A stretch of 64,000 nt of DNA. Origin: Sipunculus nudus (Eukaryota; Annelida; Sipuncula; Golfingiida; Sipunculidae). The stretch is taken from positions 17,750,576 through 17,814,575 of the forward strand of contig CM049309.1 of the NCBI GenBank assembly GCA_026874595.1, in the 5' to 3' direction. Position 1 is the stretch's first letter; the number at the start of each line of letters is the position of its first letter. Below, piece after piece: positions 62,801 to 64,000 of the stretch. The position numbers were made by a program, and so were the translations under genes. The notes beneath the pieces were generated by a model that saw only the letters and a list, made by a program, of their open reading frames with translations, did no database searches and was not told where the DNA came from.

Positions 62801-64000
62801 TCATGATTTTTGGCATACGTATTGATCATGAGATGTTCCATCACTTCCTGCAGACTGGTGGCGCCACCTGAATTTTTCGATTTTTTACGAATTTAAGAAT
62901 GTGAACAGCTGTTAACAGGGCACAAATCATAAAGACTGGACCTAGAATCTTCATTCTTGACACACTGAGAGGTCCATAAAAAGTCTGCATGGAAACCTGA
63001 AATAAGGTCTCTGTTACCCATATCCTTTGAGCTATGGGGGGCTCCCAATAACCCCCCAGAATAATGGAAAATTTGATAAAAACAAACTGCAACATCTCAA
63101 TAACTACAACACTGATGGTCATGATTTACATATTGATCAAGAGGTGTTTCATCAGTACCTGCAGACTGGTGGTGCCACCTGTATTTTTTCAAATTTTCAC
63201 AATTTTTTTTCTCTATTTTCGAGACCTTTCAGGATGTAGTTATCTGTCAACAGGGTACAAATCGTAAGGACTGGACCTAAAATCTTCATTGTTGACACAC
63301 AGGGAGACCCATGATAAGTCTCCATGGACACCTGAAATTAGGTCTCTGTTACCCATATCCTTTGAGCTATGGCACTCCAAAGTACAGCTCAGAATAATGG
63401 AAAATATGATACAAAAGCTGAAGTATCTGAACAACTAATGCAGAGATCACCATAATTGTTTTCATGGATATTGATCATGGAGTGTTTCATCAGTTTCTGC
63501 AGACTGGTGGCACCACCTGTATTTGTTCGGGCTTTTTTACGAATTTTTTCTCTATTTTTGAGACCTTTAAAGTTATGAACATCTGTTAACAGGGCACAAA
63601 TCATTAAAACTGGACCTAGAATCTTCATTCTTGACACACAGGGAGACCCATGAAAAGTCTCCATGGAAACCTGAAATTAGGTCTCTGTTACCCATATTCT
63701 TTAAGCTGTATGGCTCCAAATTACCCCCCAGAATAATGGAAAATTTGATACAAAAACTGCAGTATCTCAATAACTACAACACTGATGGTCATGATTTTCG
63801 GCATACATATTGATCATGACCTGTTCCATCAGTTTCTGCAGACTGGGTGCACCACCTCTATTTTTTTCAAATTTTTACGATTTTTTTTCTCTTTTTTTGA
63901 TACCTTTAAAGATGTGGTTATCTGTCAACAGGGTACAAATCGCAACAACTGGACCTAGAATCTTCATTCTTGTCATGCAAGAAGGCCCATGAAAAGTGCC
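59814..64000 (+). repeat. Family A-type tandem array (roughly 315-337 bp units), interrupted by A2, running off the edge
   Basis: Plus-orientation units with landmarks GGTCATGATTTTTGGCATAC, CTGCAGACTGGTGGCGCCACC, TCTGTTAACAGGGCACAAAT and CTGTTACCCATATCC. The last is at about 62691, 63006, 63343 and 63680 (spacing 315-337 bp). One unit is split by element A2 at 59914/62546. The units are the reverse complement of those in A4 and A5. No end is visible to the right. Confidence 0.7.
59915..62545 (+). mobile_element. Family A element, copy A2 (2.63 kb), inserted in an array unit
   Basis: Inverted partner of A1. The 29-nt 5' hairpin (AGCTCAG-c-TGACT ATA AGTCA-t-CTGAGCT) and ATAG are followed by about a dozen GTCC/GTCCGTCC repeats (59960-60024) and two diverged internal units (about 60045-60720 and 60720-61400). 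Then comes an AT-rich region and the 3' end CAGCTGAGC, GTGACCCATAGGTC, CCTTG before TTT. The outside sequence (CGATTTTT and TTTACAATTTTT) rejoins into one uninterrupted array unit. No protein domain was found in any frame. Confidence 0.8.

Overview
The window is AT-rich, intron-rich metazoan DNA, crowded with interspersed and tandem repeats. The repeats (elements with GTCCGTC runs near one end and internal minisatellite arrays, tRNA-derived SINEs, introns carrying AAGGTCAAGGTCA-type arrays) most resemble those of molluscs, probably a bivalve. That assignment is an inference from repeat style; no marker gene settles it.

Two protein-coding genes can be built exon by exon, lying head to head. 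(1) PIGG, the GPI ethanolamine-phosphate transferase 2, is on the minus strand from 32707 down to 16806. Thirteen coding exons join with compatible phases into an uninterrupted 1058-codon frame from ATG to TGA, so the coding region appears complete. (2) A ZYG11-family gene (ZYG11B-like substrate receptor of a Cullin-2 ubiquitin ligase) is on the plus strand from 40939. Eight coding exons, ending at 55762, give 568 residues covering the VHL box, leucine-rich repeats and the first part of the armadillo repeats. The remaining C-terminal exons are not found and presumably lie beyond the right edge. The two genes have unrelated functions (GPI anchor modification in the ER; glycine N-degron recognition). 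The roughly 3-8 kb between their 5' ends holds candidate promoters and transposons.

Layout: 1-16.7 kb has no recognisable complete gene. It holds SINEs, a hAT-like transposase remnant, a 2.6-kb element (6097-8720), a CpG-rich patch (about 11.1-11.6 kb) and a tandem-repeat element (12356-about 15590) with a second element nested in it (12952-14497). 16.7-32.8 kb is PIGG, with introns carrying a fold-back inverted repeat, a LINE tail, tandem tRNA-SINEs and minisatellites. 33-40.9 kb is intergenic or 5' UTR territory with two TA-flanked terminal-inverted-repeat elements. 40.9-64 kb is the ZYG11-like gene with introns full of elements.

The most interesting signal is in the repeats. At least five sequence-distinct families (here A-E) share one plan. 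Each starts after a T with a terminal hairpin or inverted-repeat motif. Most then have a GTCCGTC-type microsatellite and an internal array of 100-700 bp units. Near the 3' end comes an inverted copy of the 5' motif, then a short stem-loop, and the element ends CTAG or CTTG before a T. This matches the described plan of non-autonomous Helentron-type (HINE / DINE-1 / bivalve pearl) elements. Two nested insertions show the T-to-T integration site directly. No Rep/helicase gene that could mobilise them was seen in the window.
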